NCBI GenBank assembly: GCA_907163375.1
Contig: CAJQUW010000909.1
Coordinates: 496,001 to 560,000 of the forward strand
Length of the DNA: 64,000 bases
DNA from: Prostheceraeus crozeri
Taxonomy: Eukaryota; Platyhelminthes; Polycladida; Euryleptidae
Direction: 5' to 3'
Shown piece after piece: positions 22,211 to 33,631 of the stretch. The notes under the pieces are model-generated. The model did not search any database. It was given only the letters and a program-made list of their open reading frames with translations, and was not told where the DNA came from. A program made the translations under genes and the position numbers. Numbering within the stretch: position 1 is the stretch's first letter; every line of letters starts with the position of its first letter.

Positions 22211-25200
22211 GGTCCGTGCAGGGGCGTAAATAAGGTAGTGTGTGAGGGGGGGCGGCGAAAACTTTTTTTCCGATGAAAGATCGAAAATTCACTGACTTTC
22301 AGGAGAGATTATTTCGATAAAATGAATGAACATCGAATGACTTTTTGAAATGTGAAATTATTTTAAAGGTGTTATCATGGCGTGAATAATAAGGGGGCAA
22401 TATTGAGTTTGAAATACCACATTATCTCTTTGAAATACTGTTAACATTCTACTTGATTCGTCTATCACATAGAGATCCAACGAATTAATTTAGATAGGCT
22501 ATTATGATGAAGGAAAAACAAACATACGCACGCAATTCAATCAAATGTTAATATTTCGGGGTTTCTGAGACCAGGAAGCCAACAGATCATCAATATTGAG
22601 GTTGTCAGTCAGATCTTTCTCAATTGAAATGGCCAGAAGATGCTCTAATCTGTCATCAGACATGGTTGAGCGCACTAATGTCTTCACAAGCTTTAATTTT
22701 GAGAAGGTTCTCTCATCTGAGGCAACGGTCACGCCTGCAGTCAGTGCGAAGCGAAACAATCTGTTTGTGAGGGGATAAATCCGTTTGCGAGTAAAGCACT
22801 CCTTGGCAATGTCGGATAGCGATTTGTTCGATGAATTGAATCCCTAAAAATATAAATGATATTGTTGATCAAGAAAATGCATATTTAGCAAAATAAACTC
22901 ACCGCATGTTTTAAAAATTAAATGAATGTGGACAACTCTGCTTGATATGCATCAGGATGGGTTTCGTTAGCAAATGGGGGCATGAGGCGAATGAAATTGT
23001 TGATATCATCAATTTTGGGATCTGTAGAAATGGAGGCCGTTGGTGGGAGAAGGGTGTATAATGGTTTGATGACAGACAAATGGCGGGTCAGAATATCTCC
23101 ATAGCTGTTGATTTGGACATCTAGCAATAGCAGGAATTCTCGCCGGTAGAACGAATGAATCGTCTCATGAAGGGTGTTTTCCGGATTCTCATCCAACCGT
23201 TTGGGCGGTTTGCGGTATCGATGAAATCTGAAATAGTCCGATTATATATTTGATAGCCGTAAATATTTCTAACATTTTGCAGTTTGGATATAGCTTAAGA
23301 ATATAATTTTCTACTTTATCAGAAATCTTGATTAAAGAGTTCATATGCAGCCTTATGCTGAAATTCTGCTTGTGCGGTAGGATTTTTATCTGAGTGTTTC
23401 ATGATCTCACCTTTTGAAATGTGAATCAATGTCATCATCAAGAAATTGTGATGCAAACTTGATTCCAGCATCAATCTGGTCATTCATGGCTTGTTCATCA
23501 CTTCTGATACGTTTCAGTCCTTCGACCGTTGCTTTTATCAGCTCGACAACATCGATTGCATTTAGTTCTTCTTTTTGTAGCTGATCTGTCATACATTTGG
23601 TCTTGTACATAATATTCTTCATGAACATCATTGATTGGAAAAGTCCAGGTTTATGATCTTCTTGAGCAATTCGTTTGAGGAAGAATTATGAGGATTGGGA
23701 AGGTCCTTAAGAGCCTGGATTATCACACCGAATGATTTCCAAACTGCAGTGATCGACTCAGCTCGACTGCTCCAGCGAGTTTTTGATAAGTTCCTCAGTT
23801 TGAGAGGGTTGACAATTTGCTCTAACTCTATTTTCTCTTCAAGTACAGCCATTCTTTTAGTACTGTCAGTGAAGAATACATACAGAGATTCTAATGCGTT
23901 ATAGAATGACGAAATGATACTGCTTGCATCACAGCTATGTTCTACTACAGTATTGGAGCGATGTGCAAAGCATGGGACGTACGGAATCTGTCTACCTAAC
24001 AATTCTCCCATTTTTTGCTGTGCTCCTTTAGATTTGCCAGACATAGACGATGTGAAGTCACATGACTGAAAACATAAATTTTCAGAGCTTACACCACGAC
24101 TGGAATATACTTCCAAAACTTCACTAGCGGTTCCAGCACCAGTTTTGTCTTCAGCTACCCGCAAACCTGTCAATCTTTCTTGGATAATCCCATCCGAGTC
24201 GATATAGCGCGTAGTGACCGCCAACCTGTCCTTGTGAGAAACGTCAGGAGTGTGGTTGGCTATGGTCGAAAACATACCTGCTTCTTCTATCTCATCGGAT
24301 ATCTTTTTAAAGACCTCTCTAAAGACCTCTTAAAGACCCCTCTCTTTCTAAAGACTCATGTAGGTGACATGATATGGTCGCATCCTACTGCTTGACAGCC
24401 ACTCTCTCATGATTGGGCAATGACGAGATATGAGTTTCGTAATTTGTACGAAATTTCCATCATCATCATTTCCCGACCCCCTGAATGCAATACCCTCTCT
24501 CGCCAATGTAATCGTGACATCCAGCAGGATTTTGATGACAGTTTGGTTGTTTAATCTGTCCTCTTCCATTTGAAGCTGGTGTGCTCTAAGAGTCTTATCC
24601 AGCAACACTTCCACATTGTTTCTTTTGCTCAAAAAATGAGCATAGCTTTCAATGGCATTTCTATGATACGTGGATGAGAAATGAGACGCTAGTTTCCCAG
24701 GATTGTCTTTTCCTCGACTTTTCATCTTATCCCATGACAAAATTCCAGTGTCAAACCACGCTCTATGACCACGACTTTCATTACTATCTGGTTTTGGGGT
24801 GACAGAGAACAGACGAAACAAAAAGCTTTATCTTTTGCCACACTATATTCAAGATGTGGGTAGGATTCATACCATCTAGGACTGAAGCTGTTCTGTTTTG
24901 ATGTTGGTATGGATGGACTCTTCGGATATGAGCCCAGTTTAGGTTGACAGGGACCCAAATTGATGAGAAATTGGCGTGCCGCATCAGTGCGGATAATACC
25001 ACGATTACCAGGATCATGATCCGGTTTCGACGGAAGTATCTCAACAACTACTGGCAGTTTACTGTTCTCTAACTCACTTAGCTGCCGAGTTGCAATTTTA
25101 CTCAGTTTCGTTACAGAGTCGCTTAAGCTTTCTGCCAAAGAATTGATACTAATTAAGATGTGTTCAGGGTTAGGAATATCGTCTTGCTTTATCTTATTAA

Positions 25201-26498
25201 GCAACTGCTCGCATTCTGACAGATGCCTTACAACTGCACTAATATGTGCTGCCGATTCAAGCCAAGAAAGCTTGCTACTCGTTTCATTTTGAACAGGGGC
25301 ATCACAATCAATATCCATAGCTTTCTCTGCAGATTTAGGAGAATCATTTTCTGATAGTGCTATAGACTGTGTATTAGCTTCATTTGCAATTTCCTGCACT
25401 GCAGTGGTTGCCGGTATGTGATCTTCACTGGTACTGAAGATTGAAGAAGTTCGCTTTTGAGATTTGAAAAACGGATTTTCTGGAGCTCCAACTGTTTTGA
25501 AAGGTATTCCTCTTCTGGAGTCTACATGGTCTTTATGGTATTTGAGATTATGCTGAGTTTTGTAATCACTATCAAAAATTTGATCGCATCCAGGAACTAG
25601 GCATTGCAATTTGCACCTTTTGGGCTTTTTGGTCGACATCAAAATGCTAAAAAATGAAGGAAAAGTTACATGTATTCAAAATTCAGTCTTACAATTTATG
25701 ATAAGACAATAAGTGTCGGTGATGTTACAGCAATTGTTACTTCCGTAGCTTCTATAATTCAGTGCTTCATTTTCTAAAAAATACCTTCTTTCATCAATTA
25801 TGAAATAGTGGAAATGTGCACATAATGATACACTTAAGCGCCATCGTCTCTCATAACAACAAATTAACGGGTTATTTCTGACGAATGCAACAGGCGCGTT
25901 CTAAGGATAATTTTTTCTTGTCTCTAAGTACATTTTAGCTCGAAATATACCTAAAACGTTATAGTCGATGCATGATCGATGATTTTTTAGGCCTATATGA
26001 CTTATGTTTATACAAATCTGAGCTTTGTGAAGAATTGGAAGTAGCCTCGCTTTTCCATTCAGTCTTTGCTCTTTTCATCTAGTTTCTTGACTTTCAAGCT
26101 CTTCCGCTTTGTGTATAGAGTGCTCTATGCTCTCATCCTCAAATACAATCATTGCAATGTTAAATGTGGTAACATAGACGTGAACTGATTTCAAAATTGA
26201 TTTTTCAAATTAATGATTTCAAAACTGATTTCGGATTTGACATTCTTGCAGGGAACATCAAAGTGTGTGCATTATAAGCTTAGTGTGAGTGTCTTCGAAA
26301 GTGTATTTCTGAATAACTATTTCAACAAATTTAATCCTACCTTGAAAAATGACGTTAATCCTACAAATGAAAATGACGTTATACCGATGAATTTAAGGCA
26401 TAATTTCCGACAATTACCAATTTTCCGACAGAAAATAGCCGAGAGGGGGTGTCACACCCCCCCCCCCAACCCCCCTCAATTTACGCCCCTGGTCCGTG
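22211..26498 (-). mobile_element. hAT transposon (ZMYM1/DUF4371-like) with 8-bp target duplication
   Basis: The direct repeat GGTCCGTG stands at 22211-22218 and 26491-26498. Between them the element begins CAGGGGCGTAAA and ends TTTACGCCCCT, the classic hAT-type terminus CAGGGGCG in inverted orientation, one terminal base short on the right. Size is about 4.27 kb. G-rich and C-rich tracts lie just inside both ends (22236-22255 and 26445-26476). The minus strand encodes the decayed transposase at 22541-25642. Confidence 0.9.
22541..25642 (-). pseudogene. hAT transposase, TTF/DUF4371/dimerisation type, multi-exon and decayed
   Basis: The reading starts at 25642 with a C-x4-C...H-x4-H zinc-finger-like N-terminus. 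It then has the TTF-type segment RWYESYPHLEYSV with FCFVC, the DUF4371 part (ILSWDKMKSRGKD, LAREGIAFRGSG), the RNase H-like region (TPDVS, CFQSCDFTSSMSGKSKGAQQ, CFAHRSNTVV, KTRWSSRAE) and the C-terminal hAT dimerisation domain (SDERTFSKLKLVKTLVRSTM). Two introns are visible: 23410-23228 (AAAG|GTGAG to TTTCAG) and 22902-22844 (GCG|GTGAG to TTTTAG); both join conserved sequence in frame. Damage includes a frameshift near 24810, stops near 24340 and 24325, another break near 23630, and a stop near 22916. Domesticated relatives in vertebrates are ZMYM1-like, but the damage here makes a functional gene unlikely. Confidence 0.85.
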
Positions 26499-27015
26499 AG
26501 TACAAAGCTGACTGTCTTGATAAATACAAAGTAGAGGCATATTTTGCTTATAAAAAACGCCGAATATCTATGCTGCTGTTGTGTCACGGCGGAAGACAGT
26601 TACCAACAATTATATCTCCGAATGAAACTGATATCGGATGAACATAACAGCAAGTGACGACTTTCTGGCGTGCTAGTATCCAAAGTTGGACTAATTAGAA
26701 CCAAAACTCTATTTGGCAATCTTGATTCATCAAAACAAGGCTTCGTTTGTCGCATTCTCCTGTCTATTACACCGATGAGATTCCTATATTATTATAGCAG
26801 ACTTCTGTTCAATAATTACTCATTAATTTTCACTCCTCAGAGGGTCAAACATAAAATCATTTCCACAGTCAACCAAGTCAATTAGATCAAACTTCTTCAA
26901 GAGAAAAGCAACAACGCTGTTTATGTTTTTGAATTTCTCTTAAAATATATCAAAAATAGCAATCTGCTACCTCCTTGATTGAAAACAGTGGTCTTTAAAA
27001 GTATGACAAGTGAAA
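26499..27015. other. Spacer between hAT element and segmental duplication
   Basis: About 500 bp without recognisable features. Confidence 0.5.
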
Positions 27016-27149
27016 ACATAGATCCAATGATCTGAATTTTACAAGATACATTTCTGAGCAACAAAATATTGATTGTTTTAATCATACTTGTTCAAAATTA
27101 ATCAGCTGTCCTCAAATTCCATGAATTTTACTCAAGAAAAAAACATAAG

Positions 27150-27386
27150 ATGATGGAAATAGAAAATTGTATGATTTGCGAAAAGCAACTAAATTCTGAT
27201 TACCAGATTTTACTAATAGGAGAAAGTGGATTTCGTTGGAGTAAATACGCAGACGCAAGTGAGAGGGAGTTGACCTGTCAACTGTTACTGGTCAAAAAGT
27301 GCACTCTAAATGCTATCAAAGTGCATCTGATTCCTACTTATTCTCAGTTAGACAGTGTCGCTCTCAAAAGTGCTCCAGTACAATGA
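27150..27386 (+). CDS. Unassigned short open frame in duplication copy A
   Basis: A 78-codon frame beginning MMEIENCMICEKQLNSD, nearly identical in copy B (38054-38335, where the frame runs 15 codons longer). An early C-x2-C pair and a stretch with a hydrophobic G-E-x-G turn look like the start of a treble-clef or zinc-knuckle protein of the kind found in repeat-derived genes. I cannot name a family. Conservation between copies reflects their recent duplication and is not evidence of selection. Confidence 0.25.
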   Translation: MMEIENCMICEKQLNSDYQILLIGESGFRWSKYADASERELTCQLLLVKKCTLNAIKVHLIPTYSQLDSVALKSAPVQ

Positions 27387-27697
27387 TTCATTGACCTCAC
27401 CCTTGTTTTGTTAAACTTGTTAATTGTGTGATAGGCAATTTAGATCGAACTTATTCAAGTGTCCTTGACAGCATTGAAGTAGTTGATTATTTTTATTCTC
27501 ATCATCAGCTATAAATTATCCACTGTGATTTCTATCTTATCTCGCTTGTAATGAGGACACTTAAAAACAATGAAATCTTTCAACTGAGGCAGCTGTGTGC
27601 GTTCGGTCATAAAATTTGATTGTAATATAAAAGGAATATTTCTCTAAATTTACTGACAACCAATCGTATTGCATGCAACTTGGAGCACAACTGCAAT

Positions 27698-27814
27698 CAC
27701 AGAATTAGATTGTTTAAACGTATCACTTTGCTAGAAGTGCAAACTGATTCAAAACGATGGCACATGCAGGAACTTACAAGGTGGGCAAACAGAAATTTAT
27801 AATGCCTTGCAGAG
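27698..27814 (+). mobile_element. 5' fragment of MITE family C (duplication copy A)
   Basis: Begins CACAGAATTAGATTGTTTAA and matches the first 117 bp of the full copies, breaking off after CCTTGCAGAG. The rest of the element is absent, so the truncation predates the segmental duplication, which carries the same fragment at 38734. Confidence 0.8.
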
Positions 27815-27833
27815 TCGTCATCGTTTAGGTACC

Positions 27834-27847
27834 GTTGTCATGGCAAC
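27834..27847. promoter_or_regulatory. X-box-like motif (RFX-type site), copy A
   Basis: GTTGTCATGGCAAC fits the RFX/DAF-19 X-box consensus GTHNYYATRRNAAC at every position. It is set in an 18-bp imperfect palindrome. There is no recognised ciliary gene next to it, so function is unproven. The same site is in copy B at 38870. Confidence 0.4.
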
Positions 27848-28474
27848 GGATGTCCACGACGTGGCATTGTATTCAGTGAGCATTTTATTCATGACTTCTG
27901 GTTTGTCCTGCATACTTTGCGATTTTAATGAACAATTGAGATACAATTTAGTGCTCAATAGGCATATTCAGTACACGAAGATGTAGACAGTGTTGTAGCA
28001 TAAGAGCTTTCTAATGCGCTTGTTGACATTCTGATGTCGAGGGTTCTGCACGCAGTAACCGAAATATTGACAAACCAAATAATTTAGAACTATTGAAGTC
28101 AAGTTGGCTATACATATGCGAGAATTACGTGCATGTACATTATCAAAAACCTCTTGATATTGTGAATCGTACAATCTATATACTGAAGTGCTTTAATCAG
28201 CAGACTTAGGGGTAAAATGAGCAAGGAGATCTAGATTGCTACAGGAGTTGAAAACTATTTCAAACACACGCATAATGTGAAAAGCTCCGGTTAAGTGGGA
28301 AACGAAGCAAGTCAAGTTATAAGTAAGGGGGTGGACAATCGATCCCCGCTAATTGCCTTAATGTCGGTGGTCACAATTGTGACGTGTTATATTTATTCAT
28401 TGATTATTATTGCCTTGACAACTGATGTGTGGTGGTGAGTTTTTCTTCCGGCCATAATTGACACAGTCGCGTAA

Positions 28475-28548
28475 GTGGCTCGTAGCTCAGTTGGTTAGAG
28501 CACAGGTCTAGTTAACCTTGGTCGTAGGTTCGAATCCTACTAGCCGCA
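28475..28548 (+). tRNA. tRNA-like gene, copy A (nearest tRNA-Thr, anticodon AGT)
   Basis: A perfect A box (TAGCTCAGTTGG), perfect B box (GGTTCGAATCC), a D arm GCTC/GAGC, a five-pair T arm GTAGG/CCTAC and an anticodon loop CTAGTTA giving AGT. A Pol III terminator TTTT lies five bases after the presumed discriminator A. The sequence GGCTCGTAGCT...GTCTAGT resembles animal tRNA-Thr(AGT). Weak points are a mismatched pair in both the acceptor and anticodon stems, and an extra base between acceptor and D stems. A pseudo-tRNA or SINE head is possible; the promoter looks intact either way. Confidence 0.6.
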
Positions 28549-29689
28549 CATCTTTTAAATGGCAATTTGATCCATCGTTTATTTTTAATTTCATTGTTGT
28601 TAATTGCATTCACAAAACCCCTAAAACACTGGTACAGAATTATTGGCAAACATTGAATTGGTGACTCCAACATCATCGATCAAGCGTCTTTCTTGCCTTC
28701 TCATGCTGCATATGTGCCTTATCATGCATGTACGCCATATGTCTTGCCTTACCATGATGCATGTACAGCATGCTAATCTGTTGTGTTAGGCGTCTTTAAA
28801 TTCAAAAGCAGTTCTTGAATAGTGCTCCCATTAGCTGCAACAGCTATAGTTCCGTTAAACGCCACACCGTTCATCGCACTTTTGAAATAATACAGAGGAA
28901 GCCAAAATGCAGATATACACACTTAAATTTAAGCTAAATCCTTAGCTAAATCTAAATAGCATACACAGCAACTTAAAGTTAGGAGCTTTAAATCTAAACT
29001 TAAATCCTTTAATTCGCTAAATCAGTAGGAATTAACACAAGGCCAAAGCTTTTTCTACAAGAGAAAATGAGTAATGTTCGACTTATCTGGCACATTGAAA
29101 CGCATTTTGGAATTTACACAATATAGGTACGCTCTCTCACCGGTAAGCTAGTGAAGGAACGTGAGTCTCGAAATCATCAATAATTCTCATTAGGTACACT
29201 ACACTGTCAGTCAATCAGTAAATAATTATTGGATAACATAGTGACATATATAATAACAATCTTCTAAGATAACAGACTAATCTTCCAAGTTTATTGCAAG
29301 ATTCTTATAAATCTTGCAAAGACTTGACAGTGGATCTTACAAGAAACTTGGAAGATTTGTGAGTTTCGATTCACTGGGAATTGACATCTCAGACTCATAG
29401 GGATTCAAGTTCGGAGTGGAGCAGGAGAATGTGGCGCCGCTCAGCTAGAGAGAAGCAAATCCTAATGCAGGTGGGATATCACCGGTTGACCCGACATGGC
29501 CAGCAAGCAGGTGCTCTCGAAGAATAATCAATTCCCTTGGCCGATTGGTTAAGACAACAAACAGCTGATTGCTCAGCTTGATGATTACAATTAATCGATT
29601 GCTGAGCCTGAACAATTGCAGTTTATTTATTGCTGAACCTGATGATTACAATTAATTGATTATCCGCAATCTCTATATCGTACATCTTC

Positions 29690-30453
29690 AACAGATGCAT
29701 TAAAGAAGCTGACTTAGCAATGCTTTGTAAAACAGCTAATGTGATCCCCGTCCTAAAAAAGAAACCTCCAAACATAAAAGAATTACGACCAATTTCTCTG
29801 CTGGCAATGCCTGAGAGGATTTTAGTAAGAAGAATGGGTATCTGAATTCCTTTCAAGGTATGATAAGTCTCAATTTGCTTAGAGACCAAAAGGATCTACA
29901 GCTGGTATTCTGATTGAGATTGAGAACTTCATTTCTGATAATCTACAAAAGCGGACATCAGAGGCTTGCTATTTACTGACTGTAAATATATTGAAAGGAT
30001 TTGACCGTGTCCTGCATGAGATTTTGCTTGAAAAGATGGACAATGACGGTTTCAGTGAATTTATCAGAGTTTTTATCAGCAACAATCTTAAGTCTCAAAA
30101 ACTTAGAATAAAATGGCGATTACAGTTCGTATGCGGCAGTTGATAGTGGAATTCCTCAAGGGTCATCGCTAGGCTTCTTGATCTTTAGCTATATTGTGTC
30201 TGACATGAGAATAAGATCTGTGAATGAGACTCTACTTGTCAAATATGCAGACGATTCCAAGGTTGAAGCCCAATCTCCAGTGATCAATTCATATCAGGAA
30301 ATCATAGAATGGAGAAACAGAAATCAAATGAAAATCAAGACTGCAAAATGTCGACAAATGTTCGTATCTGGAACTGGAGCATTAGATGGAACAACTTTCA
30401 AAGTCCCTGATATACCAATCAAAGAAACGTTAAAATTCTTGGAATTGCAGTAA
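29690..30453 (+). pseudogene. Dead LINE reverse transcriptase fragment, duplication copy A
   Basis: Across shifting frames one can read the conserved series KTANVIPVLKKK, ELRPISLLAMPERILVRRM, LTVNILKGFDRVLHEILL, SGIPQGSSLGFLIFSYIVSD, LLVKYADDSKV and the thumb entry MKIKTAKCRQMFVSG. The YADD catalytic box is intact, but there are several stops and frameshifts between motifs, and no endonuclease or 3' tail was found. Type is non-LTR (LINE-like). Confidence 0.75.
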
Positions 30454-30506
30454 TACCCCGATTTACGTAGGGGATGCGCTCCTGAAAATCATTGTGTAAA
30501 TCGGGG
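30454..30506. repeat. Short palindromic repeat, copy A
   Basis: ACCCCGATTTACGTAGGGG at the left and GTAAATCGGGGC at the right form an imperfect hairpin of about 50 bp that immediately follows the reverse transcriptase remnant. It may be a MITE remnant. It is repeated in copy B at 41520-41572. Confidence 0.5.
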
Positions 30507-31356
30507 CAAAGAGTCGATAGGAAATAAGAAGATGCGTTCTGCAGCTCAACATAAATAAGAGATTTGTCAAGCTACACTCTACTTTCGTTTCCAAGGCTCG
30601 AAATAAAACTAATGTTTAGGATAGAAAAATTACATAATACATGTATATTTGTATAGCCTGCGCATGCATCCCGATAACATGTATAGAGTGTACACTCATG
30701 AACGACTGTATGAAGGTACATACTGCATCAGAAAATATTCACACAACTATTAACAAGATATTAGGCATACAGTAGGTAAATCATAAGGCTAAAATTTACC
30801 TGCGAAAACGCACCCTAAAAATGTCACTGATAAAAAGCTAACTAAAGAAGGTAATAATATCAGCGAAAATGTCGCAGATGTATTATAGCGTATTTTCGCA
30901 GGTTCTATCACCTCGCTCATGTTTCTTCGCGATTCAGATTTAAGTTATATCTAATCTTAATGTCCAAATTTATCAGTACTATGTATTACTTAATTTCGCA
31001 CTCCCGCCAAAATTGTATTTAACCGCTAGATATTGCTAAATCAAATATACACGTATATGTAGTTGTAAATGAACTTTGTTATTGAAGTAAGATGCAAGAT
31101 CTGCAGCAATTGTCCCATGTAATTAGTTGAATAGAACATAAACTGGAATGCGTAAATCTTTATTGATTATCGGCCTACTGAAAAATTGAGCAAGTCCATC
31201 ATTCCATCGTGGCTGGAGTAACATGTCATCGTCAGGATGTAAAGCTATTTGCGTTGAAAAGAGAAGAAACACCCAAAATGAAGCTGTTACACTCGCTATG
31301 CGCTACATCATCAAAACTTGATAACAAAATTAGCTTAGAAAGAAATGTCTTCAAAA

Positions 31357-31950
31357 TTGCACACTCTATACGTGATATTGTAAGTTGAATTTCTCAATAA
31401 ATGGTTACAAAACATAATTATCAAAATATTCTTGGAAAAAATCTAGACTATAAAATTGCACACGCTAAACATGACATCAACATTGAATTTCTTATAAAGT
31501 GGATACAAAACTTAATAACAAAATAAGCCTAGAAAAGAATCCAAACTTGAAAATTGTGCACGCTAAACATGATATCGACATGGAATTTCTTATAAAGTGG
31601 TCACAAAACTTAATAACAAAATATGCTTACTAATGATATAGAACTCAAAATTGTACACTGAACAAGATATTATATGTAGAATTTCTTAAAAATAACTTAA
31701 GAAAAGAATTTCTTACAGTAGAGTAATATTGAAAAAATCTAAATTTCTTAAATTGTACACTCTGTGCACGACATTGACATTGAATCTTTAAAAAAAGTGG
31801 TTACAAAATTTTGGTTGTTAAACTTATTAACAAAATAAGCTTAGAAAGAATAATCAAAACTATAGATTTGTACATTGCAAATTGTACGTTGAATGTCTTA
31901 AAAAGCAATTACAAAAGGTTGGTAGTTTAATAACGCAATAACAGCATACA
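31357..31950. repeat. Degenerate tandem array, unit about 98 bp, about six copies
   Basis: The marker TTG(C/T)ACAC recurs at 31357, 31456, 31554, 31651 and 31753, and more weakly near 31867, followed each time by an (A/G)CATTGAATTTCTTA-like segment and ACAAAACTTAATAACAAAAT. Steps are 99, 98, 97 and 102 bp. Units are strongly diverged. Confidence 0.75.
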
Positions 31951-31995
31951 ATATGAATCTAAAAATTTGAGGAAACGAAGTGAGGGGTCGTGCAT

Positions 31996-32238
31996 TTACA
32001 TAAAAGATTTTACCAAATTCTTAATGTTTGGTGACTTGAACGACCGTCTCAAGCCAACCAGTCCTTCCAAGCATTCCAGAACATTCTCTCGTTTGGCCGA
32101 ATAATTTAGATTGAAACATTGGTACGAACCAACAAGCACTGAGACAGTTTCTGTGAAATTGGCCGCAGATATCTTAACCCCATTGAGGAAGACATTGAGC
32201 TCCGGACTTGTCGGGATTCCACCAATGAATGTCGATTC
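31996..32238 (-). CDS. Candidate terminal exon of an unidentified minus-strand gene (LamG-like segment?)
   Basis: On the minus strand an acceptor (CATTTTCAG) ends at 32239, followed by an open frame to a TAA at 31996. The peptide starts ESTFIGGIPTSPELNVFLNG, continues through VKISAANFTETVSVLV and has two cysteines. The pattern F-I-G-G-(I/L)-P followed by a short N-G-x-(I/V) turn recalls the later strands of laminin G domains, but this is only a resemblance. A second piece with the same beginning lies at 34694-34857 on the same strand, which argues for a real, locally duplicated exon. Upstream exons were not found. Confidence 0.4.
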   Translation of the reverse strand, partial: ESTFIGGIPTSPELNVFLNGVKISAANFTETVSVLVGSYQCFNLNYSAKRENVLECLEGLVGLRRSFKSPNIKNLVKSFM

Positions 32239-32897
32239 CTGAAAATGATATATACTTAGACACATGTTTGTAGGCATAATAAAAGCATATATACATGTAT
32301 ATATAGAAAAATTTGAATAAATGCATAAAGATGTATTTTTATAATAATAACTGAGGTTTATCACGGGCTTTGTGTCTATGTGCGGGATTTACCTGTCGGG
32401 GCTCCAGGATTCATTTTCAATAGATACCAATGTTCAAGGCATAAAATAGCAATTAAGATCATCTGCAAAATTTTGTAATTATGACAAAGTTTATTGCAAT
32501 TATTTTGTAGCGTATTTTATGAAAAAGCGGAATTAATGGAATAACTAAGCAGAATGAAGATCTATGTCAAATTACTGAAATGTAATCTTGAAGTCTAATT
32601 ATATACCTGTGTAAAACGTATAGCGTCCTTAAAATGAAGATATGGCTATGGAACATATTATTTAGTAACTGTCTGAAAATTGAAATCTATCCAATCATGT
32701 AACCTTATGTTTATTTGCTTCGTATGATATATGAGAATCGATTGATGCATTGCAGTATGACTACTATTACTGGCTGCAATAAGTCTATAAAATGAATAAC
32801 TGAAACAAATAATAGGCTATGTGTAGGTAATAGTGATTACGGTCAACCGCGGTTAACGATCAGCAACAGTTGATAAAAATCCCACGGTTACGATTAA

Positions 32898-33086
32898 GGC
32901 CTCAGCCACGCCGCGAACTTTTCCAAGCTTTTCCGAGCAAAGCGTTTTGGAGCTTTTATGAAGTCATCATTGTAGCTTTTGTAGGTGGCCACACTGCGAG
33001 CAAAGCAAACCAGAGCAATTATAGCTTGCGGACATACGTTTGCTCGAGACGCTCGCGTTTGTCTAGCTTTCAGTGTGGCTAAGGCC
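32898..33086. mobile_element. Small MITE-like element
   Basis: The inverted pair GGCCTCAGCCAC (32898-32909) and GTGGCTAAGGCC (33075-33086) bounds 189 bp, with internal GAGCAAA/TTTGCTC pairing. There is no coding sequence and the target duplication is unclear. Confidence 0.45.
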
Positions 33087-33526
33087 AAAAGGTGTCACGG
33101 CTACGGCGGTTACGGCTAAAGCGTTTACCATCTACGGTTCATCACGGTTGCGTTATTGCGATTCGCAATCACCTCATCAGTTACTATAGTATACTATAAT
33201 TTGATTCGAGAGACAAATTAATAAAATAACTGTTGTATATTGTGTTATCATTCTGATCATCTCATCGTAAAGCGTATGAGAATCTCTCATTGTCACTCCT
33301 TATCAATAGACTTATCATTTCTTTTGTTACACCATGTAGACCATATCATAGCAGTAACGAAGTGTATGGCAAACTGCAAACTACATGCAATATAAATGTA
33401 TCGTAATCACACGTAGTATCTTATATCGCGATTAATATGAGCCGTCTCCAGAATGTATGAAAGGCCTGTAAGAAAAAGATAGCTTAATCCTACACTGTAA
33501 ACTGTAAGGCACGAAATTTCCCTTGA

Positions 33527-33631
33527 ATTAGGCACGAAACTTAGGCATCAATTCTAACCAACACAAGGCACGAGCGGGCACAAGTGGGCACGAAGCCTTG
33601 GCGCCTAAGTTCGTGCCCACTGGTGCCTAAT
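33527..33631. repeat. Imperfect inverted repeat with GGCACGA motifs
   Basis: ATTAGGCACGAAAC at 33527 pairs imperfectly with the segment ending GGTGCCTAAT at 33631. A perfect inner stem is GTGGGCACGAA (33584-33594) with TTCGTGCCCAC (33610-33620). The heptamer GGCACGA is repeated several times around it. Likely a short hairpin element. Confidence 0.5.

Larger units (their letters stand above)
27016..30778 (+). repeat. Segmental duplication, copy A
   Basis: This 3.76-kb segment recurs in direct orientation at 37920-41844 with only scattered differences. It contains in order an unassigned open frame (27150-27386), the first 117 bp of MITE family C (27698-27814), an X-box-like motif (27834-27847), a 14-bp palindrome GTCACAATTGTGAC (28369-28382), a tRNA-like gene (28475-28548), a dead reverse transcriptase (29690-30453) and a small palindromic repeat at 30454-30506. 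No terminal inverted repeats or matching target duplications flank it, so it looks like a genomic duplication and not a transposon. Copy B has about 130 extra bases near 38480-38610. Confidence 0.9.

Noticed and set aside
29623..29889. Minus-strand 88-codon frame repeated at 40689-40955
   Set aside because: It is the complement of the plus-strand reverse transcriptase remnant. Its conservation only reflects the segmental duplication.
31357..31950. CRISPR-like array
   Set aside because: The units diverge along their whole length, with no constant repeat separated by unique spacers, and the host is an animal.
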